64,000 nucleotides of DNA from Rikenella sp031551865 (GTDB taxonomy: Bacteria; Bacteroidota; Bacteroidia; Bacteroidales; Rikenellaceae). The position numbers and the translations under genes are program-made. Of the stretch, positions 42,609 through 50,290 are shown piece by piece (the first letter of the stretch is position 1; the number at the start of each line of letters is the position of its first letter). Under the pieces are notes generated by a model. The model searched no databases and was not told the DNA's origin. It saw only the letters and a list, made by a program, of their open reading frames with translations. The stretch lies in contig JAVBMY010000012.1 in the NCBI GenBank assembly GCA_031551865.1, forward strand, positions 13,801 through 77,800. The letters run 5' to 3'.

Positions 42609-42912
42609 CCCCTCAGCGTCTCGTTTTAGATTTCGACCCGGCTCCCACTCCCCGAGGCCGCAAAGCGGCCTGGGCGCACAGGTCGCGGGCTGTGAACAGC
42701 CCGGCGCTGCCAACGTACGAAGCCTGGCAACTTTTTTAATTTCTGAAATTTCGGGGAAACAGGGATGAGGTTTGCGGGCCATCGGCAGGTCGGTGTTACG
42801 AAAGAAAATAATCGCAGCAAATTTAATACCTTTGTTTGGTTAATACCGTCCGCCAGCTCTGAAAAATGGGCCCGACACCAACAATCCGGCAACAATATCA
42901 ACACATACATCC
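42609..42912. other. divergent intergenic region (DUF1573 / transglutaminase)
   Basis: These 304 bp contain GC-rich sequence with a weak foldback (CGGGCTG/CAGCCCG near 42690) and the plus-strand promoter at 42827. No gene is supported apart from the possible N-terminal extension of the DUF1573 gene. Confidence 0.4.
42827..42834 (+). promoter_or_regulatory. -7 promoter box TACCTTTG for the transglutaminase gene
   Basis: TAnnTTTG match giving a leader of about 75 nt to ATG 42913. The local sequence (AAATTTAATACC) is AT-rich compared with its surroundings. Confidence 0.55.
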
Positions 42913-44118
42913 ATGAAAAAGACCCTCTCCCTGCTCTGCCTGGCCGTGCTGACGGCTACCGCCGGGCCCGCCGCCGCCAAGAAATCCCCCTTCAAAGGCA
43001 TCGACCCCGCAATCGCCGCCGCCGCTCAAAAAAACATCGAAGCCGCCGGTGCCAACGGCCCCGAACTGCTGAAAGCCATCACCGAATCCCCCAAAAAGCA
43101 GCGCGAAGGCATGGCCTTCGTAGTGGCTTATATGCCCGCCGGCGACCGCGACACGCTGACCGCCGCCTTCCTGCTCGAAGAAGTAAGCTGGGCTTACAAA
43201 GCCCGCGAGACCTTCCCGTGGGTCAAGGGCCTTCCAGACTCGATCTTCTACAACGAAGTGCTGCCCTACGCCTCGTTCAACGAAACCCGTGAACCGTGGC
43301 GCGCCATGTTTTGGGAGATGCTCTACCCCGTGGTCAAGGACATCAAGGACGAACGCGCGGCCCTCGATACCATCAACAAAGCCATCGCCAAGCTCACCGG
43401 CGTGGAATACAACACCAAGCGCCGCAAAGCCAACCAGTCGCCCTCGGAGTCTATCAGCCAGGGCATGGCCTCGTGCACCGGCCTGTCGATCCTGTTGACC
43501 GACGCCCTGCGCACCGTGGGCATCCCCTCGCGCGTGGCCGGAACCCCCATGTGGGTGACGATGGAAGGTAACCACAACTGGAGCGAAGTATGGCTCGACG
43601 GCCAATGGCACTTCATCGAATACTACCCCACCCCGGCGCTCGACCGCAGCTGGTTCCTCGAACGCGCGGGCAAAGCCGACAAAACCAAACCGATGCACTG
43701 GATCTACGCCATGTCGTGGAAAACTACCGGACTCGACTTCCCCTGGGGATGGGGCCGCGGCCGCGGTGGCAATAGCCTTCCCGCCCACGATGTGACCGAC
43801 CGCTACATCTCGCTCTACAACGCCCAGATGGCTGAATCGGCCAAGGGTGTCCGCACCGCGATCCGCGCCTACAGCGCCGGCGCGGCCGACCGTTCGAGCG
43901 CTTCGCGGGCCGCTGTCGACATTCGCGTGGTGGACGACGCGAACAAGATGGTTGCCGCCGGAACCACCGCCGGGCCCACCGCCGATATGAACGACTATCT
44001 GGTGCTCTACCTGCCCGAAGGCAAAACGCTGACCCTTTTATATAAGGACAGCGCCGGCGCCGACCAGAGCGTGAGCGTGAACACCGCCGCTGCGCAGGAC
44101 ATCGAGTTGGTGTACTAA
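42913..44118 (+). CDS. secreted transglutaminase-like domain protein
   Basis: A 401-aa exported protein. A signal peptide (about 1-22, ending AAAK) is followed by a helical region (about 25-150). The transglutaminase-like cysteine-protease fold (about 165-260) has catalytic Cys188 in GMASCTGLSILLTDALRTVG and His221 in GNHNWSEVWL. The third position falls in HFIEYYPTP, where the usual Asp is not obvious. A C-terminal beta domain (about 310-401) completes it. Such proteins usually act as envelope peptidases or amidases; the target is unknown. A Gly/Arg/Trp-rich loop (GWGRGRGG) lies after the catalytic core. Confidence 0.82.
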   Translation: MKKTLSLLCLAVLTATAGPAAAKKSPFKGIDPAIAAAAQKNIEAAGANGPELLKAITESPKKQREGMAFVVAYMPAGDRDTLTAAFLLEEVSWAYKARETFPWVKGLPDSIFYNEVLPYASFNETREPWRAMFWEMLYPVVKDIKDERAALDTINKAIAKLTGVEYNTKRRKANQSPSESISQGMASCTGLSILLTDALRTVGIPSRVAGTPMWVTMEGNHNWSEVWLDGQWHFIEYYPTPALDRSWFLERAGKADKTKPMHWIYAMSWKTTGLDFPWGWGRGRGGNSLPAHDVTDRYISLYNAQMAESAKGVRTAIRAYSAGAADRSSASRAAVDIRVVDDANKMVAAGTTAGPTADMNDYLVLYLPEGKTLTLLYKDSAGADQSVSVNTAAAQDIELVY

Positions 44119-44149
44119 TTTCCAGAAACGACTTCGTACGCTCATAGTG

Positions 44150-44445
44150 AATCGCCCGCGGCCAGGGGCCGAAACTCGCAAAGCGAGTTTGGCCGCGGAC
44201 GATTGGCTGACGCAAAAGAAATTCGCAGCCGTTCCGCCGTCCGAAAAGAAGCGCCCGGCCCGTAGCCCCCTCGCGCAAAGCGCTACGGGCCGGGCGCTCT
44301 CCTTTACCAGAACCGTTTGCACGGTTCCGGCTCAGTCGGTACGGCCCCTTAAGTCTGCTACGCAGCCTTTTCCTCCTCGACGCTCGGCAATTTGCAAACG
44401 AATTTGCATTGCTCTCGCTCCAGCGTCGGTTGCGGGGCCGCCATT
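44150..44445 (+). repeat. mosaic hairpin array upstream of the M20 gene with a nested insertion
   Basis: The 396-bp gap begins with a CCGCGGCCA/TGGCCGCGG foldback (44156-44197). A 16-bp perfect stem GCGCCCGGCCCGTAGC (44249-44264) with its complement then forms hairpin 1, followed by hairpin GAACCGT/ACGGTTC (44310-44327) and CTCAGTCGGTACGGCCCC (44331-44348). The closing hairpin arms GGCCCC (44343-44348) and GGGGCC (44434-44439) are separated by 85 nt instead of 3. The insert is a copy of the CGGCAAT..GCATTGC unit (44351-44431). Confidence 0.8.
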
Positions 44446-44514
44446 CGGCTTCCTTCTTCGTTCCTCGCAGCTTCGGCAGGGTAAACTCTGCCGCACGGAC
44501 AATTATTTAGCCTT

Positions 44515-45585
44515 ATGATAAATACCCAAGAATACACCGAACTCCTCCGGGAGTTGATCCGCACCCCCTCGCCCAGCGGCGGCGAGGAAAACACCGCTGC
44601 CATCCTCGAAAACTTTTTGAAGAAACGGGGCGTCGACGCGTGCCGCTACCGCCACAACGTGTGGGCCGTGAACCGCGCCTTCGACCTCGCGAAGCCCACC
44701 GTGCTGCTCAATTCGCACCACGACACCGTGTTGCCCAACGGCGCTTATACCCGCGACCCCTACGCACCCGACATCGAGGACGGCATCCTCTTCGGGCTCG
44801 GGAGCAACGACGCCGGGGCCAGCGTCGTTTCGCTCACCGCCGCCTTCCTGCACTTTTGGCCCGCCGATGCCGACGCGCTGAAATACAACCTCTGCCTGGC
44901 CATCACCGCCGAGGAGGAGAACTCCGGCCCCAACGGCCTCGAATGCCTGCTGCCCGTGCTCGAAGAGCACGGTGTGCACACCGAATTCGCCATCGTGGGC
45001 GAACCGACCCAGATGCAACTGGCCATCGCCGAGCGTGGCCTGATGGTGGTGGATTGCACCGCGCACGGCCGCGCCGGGCACGCCGCCCGCAACGAAGGCG
45101 AGAACGCCATCTACAAAGCCCTCAAAGACATCGAATGGTTCCGGGACTATAAGTTCCCGCTCGAATCCGGCCTGTTCGGCGCCGTAAAGATGAGCGTCAC
45201 CATGATCCAGGCCGGCACGCAGCACAATGTGGTGCCCGACACCTGCCGCTTCACGGTGGACGTGCGCGTGACCGACCGTTACACCAACGAGCAGGTATTG
45301 GACGTAATCAAGAACAGCGTATCGTGCGACGTGCAGGAACGGTCGCTGCGGCTGCGCCCCTCGTACATCTCGCCCGAACACCCCATCGTGCAGGCCGGGC
45401 TGCGGCTCGGGCGCACGACCTACGGCTCGCCGACCACCTCGGACCAGGCACTGCTGTCGGTACCCTCGCTCAAGATGGGCCCCGGCGACTCGGCCCGCAG
45501 CCACACCGCCGACGAATACATCCGCCTCGGCGAGATCGAACAGGGTATCGGCCAGTACATCGAAATGCTCGGGGCCGTGATCTAA
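44515..45585 (+). CDS. M20 family deacylase (ArgE-like, probably N-succinyl/acetyl-ornithine or -citrulline deacylase)
   Basis: A 356-aa zinc-dependent M20 hydrolase. SHHDTV (about 67-72) gives the first metal His and the catalytic Asp+2. GSNDAGASVVSL supplies the bridging Asp, and TAEEENSGPNGLECLL the catalytic Glu-Glu. The lid domain (about 175-290) has HGRAGHAARNEGENAIYKAL, and the C-terminal His is in GDSARSHTADEYI. Among M20 enzymes these blocks fit the ArgE side of the ArgE/DapE group. Bacteroidetes use N-succinylated arginine intermediates, so the substrate may be N-succinyl-ornithine or -citrulline; this is inference. It is not in an arginine operon here. Confidence 0.85.
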   Translation: MINTQEYTELLRELIRTPSPSGGEENTAAILENFLKKRGVDACRYRHNVWAVNRAFDLAKPTVLLNSHHDTVLPNGAYTRDPYAPDIEDGILFGLGSNDAGASVVSLTAAFLHFWPADADALKYNLCLAITAEEENSGPNGLECLLPVLEEHGVHTEFAIVGEPTQMQLAIAERGLMVVDCTAHGRAGHAARNEGENAIYKALKDIEWFRDYKFPLESGLFGAVKMSVTMIQAGTQHNVVPDTCRFTVDVRVTDRYTNEQVLDVIKNSVSCDVQERSLRLRPSYISPEHPIVQAGLRLGRTTYGSPTTSDQALLSVPSLKMGPGDSARSHTADEYIRLGEIEQGIGQYIEMLGAVI

Positions 45586-45667
45586 ACAGAGAAAAGGGAC
45601 CCTGCAAAACGGCGTAAAGCAGCCCGGGCTGGCCGCGGCATCCACACGGCAACCATCGCAAAACAGG

Positions 45668-45708
45668 AGCGGCCCCGCACGGTTAAGTGCGGGGCCGCTT
45701 TATTATTC
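45668..45708. terminator. bidirectional terminator between the M20 and cation-efflux genes
   Basis: Stem AGCGGCCCCGCAC/GTGCGGGGCCGCT around the loop GGTTAA is followed by TTTATTATT. It lies between convergent genes. It has the hairpin shape of the mosaic repeats and follows a degenerate GGCTGGCCGCGGCATCC linker (45625-45645), so the terminator may be repeat-derived. Confidence 0.75.
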
Positions 45709-45732
45709 AGCACCTTCAAAAGGGAAACCGGC

Positions 45733-46701
45733 TCAGCAGCAATCCGTCATCGGGCAATCGTGGCCCTCGCCCTCAAGTTCGATGGTGGTGTGCCCGACCC
45801 CGTGCGAGGCACAGACCATGCGGATTTCGGACTTCAGTTCGGCCAGCCGGTCGCGGCTAACGGTAAGCGGCACTACTACATGGAGCGACATGACGTTGTT
45901 TTCGCCGTCGAGGCTCCAGATATGTTCGTCGTGGAGCGACACCACATCGGGCAAGGCCAGCAGTTCGGCCCTGAGCGCAGCCGCATCGACTCCCTCGGGC
46001 ACGTGCTGCATCAGTACCTTGAGCGTGTCGCGCAGGTTGCGGAACACGTTCCACAGCACCCACAGCGAAATGGCCACCGACAGGATCGGATCGAGAATCG
46101 GAAGCTCGACGAACAGCATCACCGTGCTGACCACCAGCACTGCCAGCCATCCGAACACATCTTCGAGCATGTGCAGCATCACGGCGCGCTCACTCAGCGA
46201 TCGCCCCTTGCCGAGCCTCAGGGCAGCGACCAGGTTGACGGCCACGCCGATCACCGCCAGCCAAAGCATCCCCTGGGCATTGGGCTCGTGGGTGGGGGGC
46301 GTGCCCTGCACATAGTCGCCGATGACCGAGAAGCATTTGGTCAGAATAAAGACCGATCCCGCGAGCAGCACTACCGAGATGAAGAGCGCCCCGAGCAGCG
46401 AAAACCGCTTATAGCCGTAGGAATACTTGCTGTCGGCCTTGCGTTCCGACACCTTCTGAAGGCGCCATGCCACGGCCAGCGACAGGCTGTCGCCGAAATC
46501 GTGCAGGGCATCGGAAATGATGGCGATACTCCCGGTGAAGAAGCCACCGATCGCCTCGAAGATCGAAAACCCGAAGTTCAGGAAAAAAGCCAGGGCGATG
46601 TTCCCTGTGGCGGCATGGGAGTGATCGTGGCTATGGGAAGCACCGGGTTCAGTACCCGGAGAAGAGGTTTGGCGGACAGGGGAATCGGTATGCAGGCTCA
46701 T
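45733..46701 (-). CDS. cation diffusion facilitator (zinc/cation efflux)
   Basis: A 322-aa CDF transporter. A His-rich N-terminal tip (SHSHDHSHA, about 22-30) is followed by six predicted membrane helices. Metal-site motifs are SDALHDFGDS in TM2 and HMLEDVFGW in TM5 (HxxxD). The cytoplasmic C-terminal domain (about 225-310) has LPDVVSLHDEHIWSLDGE. The tail GEGHDCPMTDCC is rich in Cys and His and could bind metal. It probably exports Zn2+ or a similar ion against the proton gradient. Start 46701 (MSLHTDSPVR) is preferred; the in-frame extension to 46794 lacks support. It resembles the CzcD/ZitB type. Confidence 0.9.
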   Translation of the reverse strand: MSLHTDSPVRQTSSPGTEPGASHSHDHSHAATGNIALAFFLNFGFSIFEAIGGFFTGSIAIISDALHDFGDSLSLAVAWRLQKVSERKADSKYSYGYKRFSLLGALFISVVLLAGSVFILTKCFSVIGDYVQGTPPTHEPNAQGMLWLAVIGVAVNLVAALRLGKGRSLSERAVMLHMLEDVFGWLAVLVVSTVMLFVELPILDPILSVAISLWVLWNVFRNLRDTLKVLMQHVPEGVDAAALRAELLALPDVVSLHDEHIWSLDGENNVMSLHVVVPLTVSRDRLAELKSEIRMVCASHGVGHTTIELEGEGHDCPMTDCC

Positions 46702-47118
46702 AAAGGGATTCAAAAGAGGCGAATTAAGATACACACGGGCAAGAACCGTGCCGGGCACTAACCGCAGCACGGGCGGTTGCGCAATCTTCAGCAAAGAAAC
46801 TCTCCCCCGCCCCGACGCCCGAAGCGGCGATCACAACAGGTACGGAGAAGCTGCCCGCAAATATGCCCTGTCAGCAGGAAAGAAAAGCCGCGAAGCGGAT
46901 CTAAGCAAGGGCGAAAGCCTTGCGGAGCTGCCGGGCAAGTGGGAGGAAGAGGCTCCGCAACGGACGCGGTGCGCCCGGGATGAGCACGGCGCCTGTCCTG
47001 AACAAACTGAACAAAGCCAAAGCCCGCCGCCCGCCGGAACGGTATAACCCGTTCGCGGAGCGTATAGAAAGGCTGGCTTTACGCAAGGCCGCTGCGGAGA
47101 GGAGAACCCCGGGAGGAG
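46702..47118. other. non-coding gap between gpsA and the cation-efflux gene
   Basis: The 417 bp contain degenerate mosaic-repeat vocabulary near the right end (GGTATAACCCGTTCGCGGAG at 47040, then a GGCTGGCTTTACGCAAGGCC-like arm). An open frame on the plus strand (46748-47047) has atypical composition and no family resemblance. I do not call a gene. Confidence 0.4.
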
Positions 47119-48147
47119 CTATTTCAACTTATCGAGGATCTTGCGGATCTCGGTGCCGGGTGAGCCCTTTTCGTACAGGATGCGGTACATCGCCTCGGTG
47201 ATCGGCATATCGACACTGAACTTTTCGCGCATGTGGTGGATGCAGCCCGTCGAGTAGTAACCCTCGGCGATCATGTTCATCTCGATCTGGGCCGCTTTCA
47301 CGGAATAACCCTTGCCGACCATCACGCCGAAATTGCGGTTGCGGCTGAACTGCGAGTAGCAGGTCACCAGCAGGTCGCCCAGGTAGGCCGAATCGCAGAT
47401 GTCGCGGGGGAAGCCGAAGGTCTCGTTCAGGAAGCGCTCCATCTCTTTGGCCGCGTTGCAGATCAGCAGCGCCGCGAAATTGTCGCCGTAGCCCAGAGCG
47501 TGGCAGATGCCTACCGCAATGGCATAGATATTCTTGAGTACCGCCGCATACTCGGCTCCGTAGATGTCGGTCGAGGTGCTGACGCGCGTGTATTCGGTGG
47601 TAAACTTCGTGGCCAGAAAACGGGCCACCTCTTCGTTCTTGCAGACCATGGTCAGGTACGACAACCGTTCGAGGGCCACCTCTTCGGCGTGGCAGGGCCC
47701 CGTAAGGATGCCGATGCGTTCGAACGAAATGCCGTGACGCTGGTTGAGCCATTCGGCCACCGTCAGGTAGCCGTCGGGCACGATCCCTTTGATGGCCGAC
47801 ACGATGAAACGGCCGTTCAGGGTCTCGGTCAGCGGTGCGAGGGTGTCGGCGATAAACGCCGAAGGAGTGGCCAGGATCACCACCTGGGCGTGACGTACGG
47901 CCTCGTTAATGTCGCCCGTCACGGTGAGGCGGGGCGTATCGAAATGCACCTGCCCCAGGTAACGCGGATTGGTGTGGTGAGAGCGCAGGTGCTCGCGCAC
48001 CTCGGAGTTGCGGACATACCATACGACACGGTAGTCGTGGGCATGGCAGTTTTCGAGGAGTATTTTGACGATTGCCGTGGCCCAGCTTCCGTGTCCGATG
48101 ATCGCGGCGCAGAGGTCTTTGGGCGGGCTTTTGGTTTCGGAGGCCAT
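47119..48147 (-). CDS. gpsA: NAD(P)H-dependent glycerol-3-phosphate dehydrogenase
   Basis: A 342-aa enzyme that reduces dihydroxyacetone phosphate to sn-glycerol-3-phosphate for phospholipid synthesis. The Rossmann loop IIGHGSWATAIVKIL (about 16-30) is the Bacteroidetes variant of GxGxWG. VVILATPSAF, SAIKGIVPD, LTGPCHAEEV and the catalytic helix VLKNIYAIAVGICHALGYGDNFAA follow, then GDLLVTCYSQFSRNRNFG. Start 48147 is chosen because a minus-strand TACCTTTA box lies just upstream and the 48246 extension is not conserved-looking. It is the last minus-strand gene after rodA. Confidence 0.94.
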   Translation of the reverse strand: MASETKSPPKDLCAAIIGHGSWATAIVKILLENCHAHDYRVVWYVRNSEVREHLRSHHTNPRYLGQVHFDTPRLTVTGDINEAVRHAQVVILATPSAFIADTLAPLTETLNGRFIVSAIKGIVPDGYLTVAEWLNQRHGISFERIGILTGPCHAEEVALERLSYLTMVCKNEEVARFLATKFTTEYTRVSTSTDIYGAEYAAVLKNIYAIAVGICHALGYGDNFAALLICNAAKEMERFLNETFGFPRDICDSAYLGDLLVTCYSQFSRNRNFGVMVGKGYSVKAAQIEMNMIAEGYYSTGCIHHMREKFSVDMPITEAMYRILYEKGSPGTEIRKILDKLK

Positions 48148-48177
48148 AGGGTCTTTCGCAAGGGTTTGTACGGAAGG

Positions 48178-48185
48178 TAAAGGTA
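48178..48185 (-). promoter_or_regulatory. -7-like promoter box TACCTTTA for gpsA
   Basis: A one-base deviation from TAnnTTTG on the minus strand, 30 nt before ATG 48147, within an AT-richer pocket. Confidence 0.45.
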
Positions 48186-48234
48186 CGAATTTAGTTGGGA
48201 AGCAAAAAACGACGGAAAACAGGAGAACGGCCGG

Positions 48235-48440
48235 TTGACGCCGCAACTTTCACAGAGAAAAAGCGTTCGCCCCCCGACGGGCTACAGGCCCGGGACTATT
48301 TCACAGCCTCCTGCCCGCCCGGTACAGATCGCAAACAATCTATACCTTCGACACGGGTGTCGCCCCGCTAAGCGCGCTCATCGCGGCGGCGCCCGGAGCC
48401 GCCATTCGCGGAGAAGGGGAGGCTGCGCTCTGGGCGGGGC
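48235..48440. repeat. degenerate mosaic repeats between rodA and gpsA
   Basis: The gap holds GAGAAAAAGCG (48254), a GACACGGGTGTC hairpin (48347-48358) and a GGCGGC/GCCGCC foldback around 48383-48405, followed by CGCGGAGAAGGGGAGG. No gene is visible. Confidence 0.45.
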
Positions 48441-48445
48441 CGGCC

Positions 48446-49897
48446 CTACAGCAACCGCCGCCCGGCTTCATCGTACTGCGAGCTGTCGAGCCGAAGCGCC
48501 ACGAACAGCAGGATCGAGAAGGCCAGCAACGACGACCCGCCGTAGCTGAAGAACGGCAGCGGAATCCCCGCCACGGGGAAAATTCCCAGCACCATCGCGA
48601 TATTGATGGCGAAGTGCATGAACAGGATCGACGCCACACAATAGCAATATATCCGGGAGAAAGGCTCCTTCTGGCGTTCGCCCATCGCGACCAGACGCCA
48701 CACCAGCAGGCAGTAGAGAATCACCACGAAAGCCGATCCGGCAAAGCCCCACTCTTCGCCCACGGTACAGAATATGAAGTCGGTGCTCTGTTCGGGGACG
48801 AAGTTGAACCGGGTCTGGGTGCCGTTCAGGAAACCCTTGCCGACGGCACCGCCCGAGCCGATGGCGATCTTCGACTGGATCACGTTGTAACTCCAGCCGT
48901 GCGGGTCTTTTTCGATACCCAGCATATCGTAGATGCGTTTCTGTTGGTGGGGCTGGAGGATATGGTCGAAAGCGAAGTCCACCGAAGCTGTGAACAGCAA
49001 CGAACCCGCGAAGATTCCCAGAAAGATCCAGATATTCCGCAGATGGCGGCGGACCGCATAGGCGATCACCACCGGAAGCGAAAGCACTATCCCCGCCGCC
49101 ACCGAAGTCAACAGCGGGAGCGGGTAACCGGCCAGAGGGGCGAACATGTGGACAAGGCTCGCCAGGAGCAGCACCAGCGCCAGGTAACGCACCGTGTCGC
49201 GCCAATTACGGTTCACCATCCCCTGCGCCGCCAGGCAGAGCAGGAAGAGCCCGGCCAGCAGAACCAACGGATGCAAGAGGAACGAAGCCAAGAACAGGAG
49301 TGCGAAGGCGATGGTCAGGTAAAGCGGGGTGGCGCATCCCTCGCGGTAGAGCATGATGAAAAAGGCGGCGAAGACCATGGCCGACCCGGTGTCGTTCTGC
49401 AACAGGATCAGCGCGATGGGGATGGCGGTAATCAGCCCTACGTAATACAGCGACCTGAGCGATTTGATGTTGAAGGTATAGGCGCTCATGTAGCGCGCCA
49501 GGGCGAGGGCTGTGACGAATTTCATGAATTCGACGGGCTGGATCCTCACCCGGCCGAGCGATATCCACGCCCTGGCGCCGTTCACTTCGGTACCGAACAG
49601 CAGCACGGCGAGCATCACCACTAACCCGAAAAAGTAGAGGGGATAGGAGAACATGTGCCAATACTTGGCGTCGAACAGCAAGACCGAGATGCCGGCAAAG
49701 ATGCTGATCCCCACCCACAGCAGTTGCATCCCGGCGCGGGTCGAGAGGTCGAACATGCCGGGGTGGTCTTCGTCGAACACGGCGGCGTAGACGTTCAGCC
49801 AGCCGAACAGCACGAGCAACAAGTAGATGCCGATGACGGTCCAGTCGACGTCGGCGGCAAACAGGCGGTTGCGGCTATATTGGGGTTCTTGGGGCAT
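48446..49897 (-). CDS. rodA: rod-shape peptidoglycan polymerase RodA (SEDS)
   Basis: A 483-aa SEDS glycosyltransferase that works with PBP2 (mrdA, upstream) in side-wall synthesis. About ten to twelve membrane segments carry GARAWISLGRVRIQPVEFMK, LLQNDTGSAMVFAAF, SKIAIGSGGAVGKGFLNGTQ, EQSTDFIFCTVGEEWGFAG and VAGIPLPFFSYGGSSLL. It is longer than E. coli RodA (370 aa) because of an extra hydrophobic region (about 175-290). The start at 49897 (MPQEPQYSRN) is chosen; the extension to 50065 crosses the repeat-filled gap. A 393-bp gap separates it from mrdA. Confidence 0.94.
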   Translation of the reverse strand: MPQEPQYSRNRLFAADVDWTVIGIYLLLVLFGWLNVYAAVFDEDHPGMFDLSTRAGMQLLWVGISIFAGISVLLFDAKYWHMFSYPLYFFGLVVMLAVLLFGTEVNGARAWISLGRVRIQPVEFMKFVTALALARYMSAYTFNIKSLRSLYYVGLITAIPIALILLQNDTGSAMVFAAFFIMLYREGCATPLYLTIAFALLFLASFLLHPLVLLAGLFLLCLAAQGMVNRNWRDTVRYLALVLLLASLVHMFAPLAGYPLPLLTSVAAGIVLSLPVVIAYAVRRHLRNIWIFLGIFAGSLLFTASVDFAFDHILQPHQQKRIYDMLGIEKDPHGWSYNVIQSKIAIGSGGAVGKGFLNGTQTRFNFVPEQSTDFIFCTVGEEWGFAGSAFVVILYCLLVWRLVAMGERQKEPFSRIYCYCVASILFMHFAINIAMVLGIFPVAGIPLPFFSYGGSSLLAFSILLFVALRLDSSQYDEAGRRLL

Positions 49898-50290
49898 TTT
49901 ATTAATTTGTCGACGATTGTTATTCACGGCCCTTGCTACGCGGGGGAGGGGTAATGAGGGGAGGTGGCATAACCCCTGCAACCATTCAGCGTTTAGGTCG
50001 GCTAATGTGGCTCTGCTCACGCACAACAAAAGTAGAAGCAGCGCCCTGAAGCGGGGGTTGGCCAAGGGGGCTGCCGCCCCCTTGTATTCGCTTTTGGCTA
50101 CTTTTGTCGAATAACAAAAGTAGCTGCGGTCCGCGGCACACGCGGGTCGGAGAGAAGACCTAAAGGAACGTTCAAACGATAAGAAGACATCTTGCTACGA
50201 CAAAAGAGATTGCTTCCCACCGGAGTTTATCCTGAGCGAAGCCGAAGGAGCTCTCCGCAATAACGAAAGAATCCGCCGTGTGCGGTCACA
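49898..50290. repeat. repeat-filled gap between mrdA and rodA
   Basis: The gap contains foldback CCAAGGGGGC/GCCCCCTTG (50062-50084) and hairpin GCTACTTTTGT/ACAAAAGTAGC (50097-50124), a shape common in Bacteroidetes genomes. It also carries a 33-nt sequence (50221-50253) that is exactly repeated, inverted, at 53698-53730. No gene is visible. The hairpins may reduce transcription from mrdA into rodA. Confidence 0.6.
50221..50253 (+). repeat. 33-nt inverted repeat flanking the mrdA-mreD-mreC block, left copy
   Basis: CGGAGTTTATCCTGAGCGAA followed by GCCGAAGGAGCTC is the exact reverse complement of 53698-53730. It belongs to the TGAGCGAAGCCGA(A/G)GG repeat family also seen near ftsZ and purH. 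Confidence 0.8.

Noticed and set aside
46748..47047. 99-codon plus-strand frame between the cation-efflux gene and gpsA
   Set aside because: No promoter box, no family features, atypical composition, and it runs into degenerate repeat sequence.
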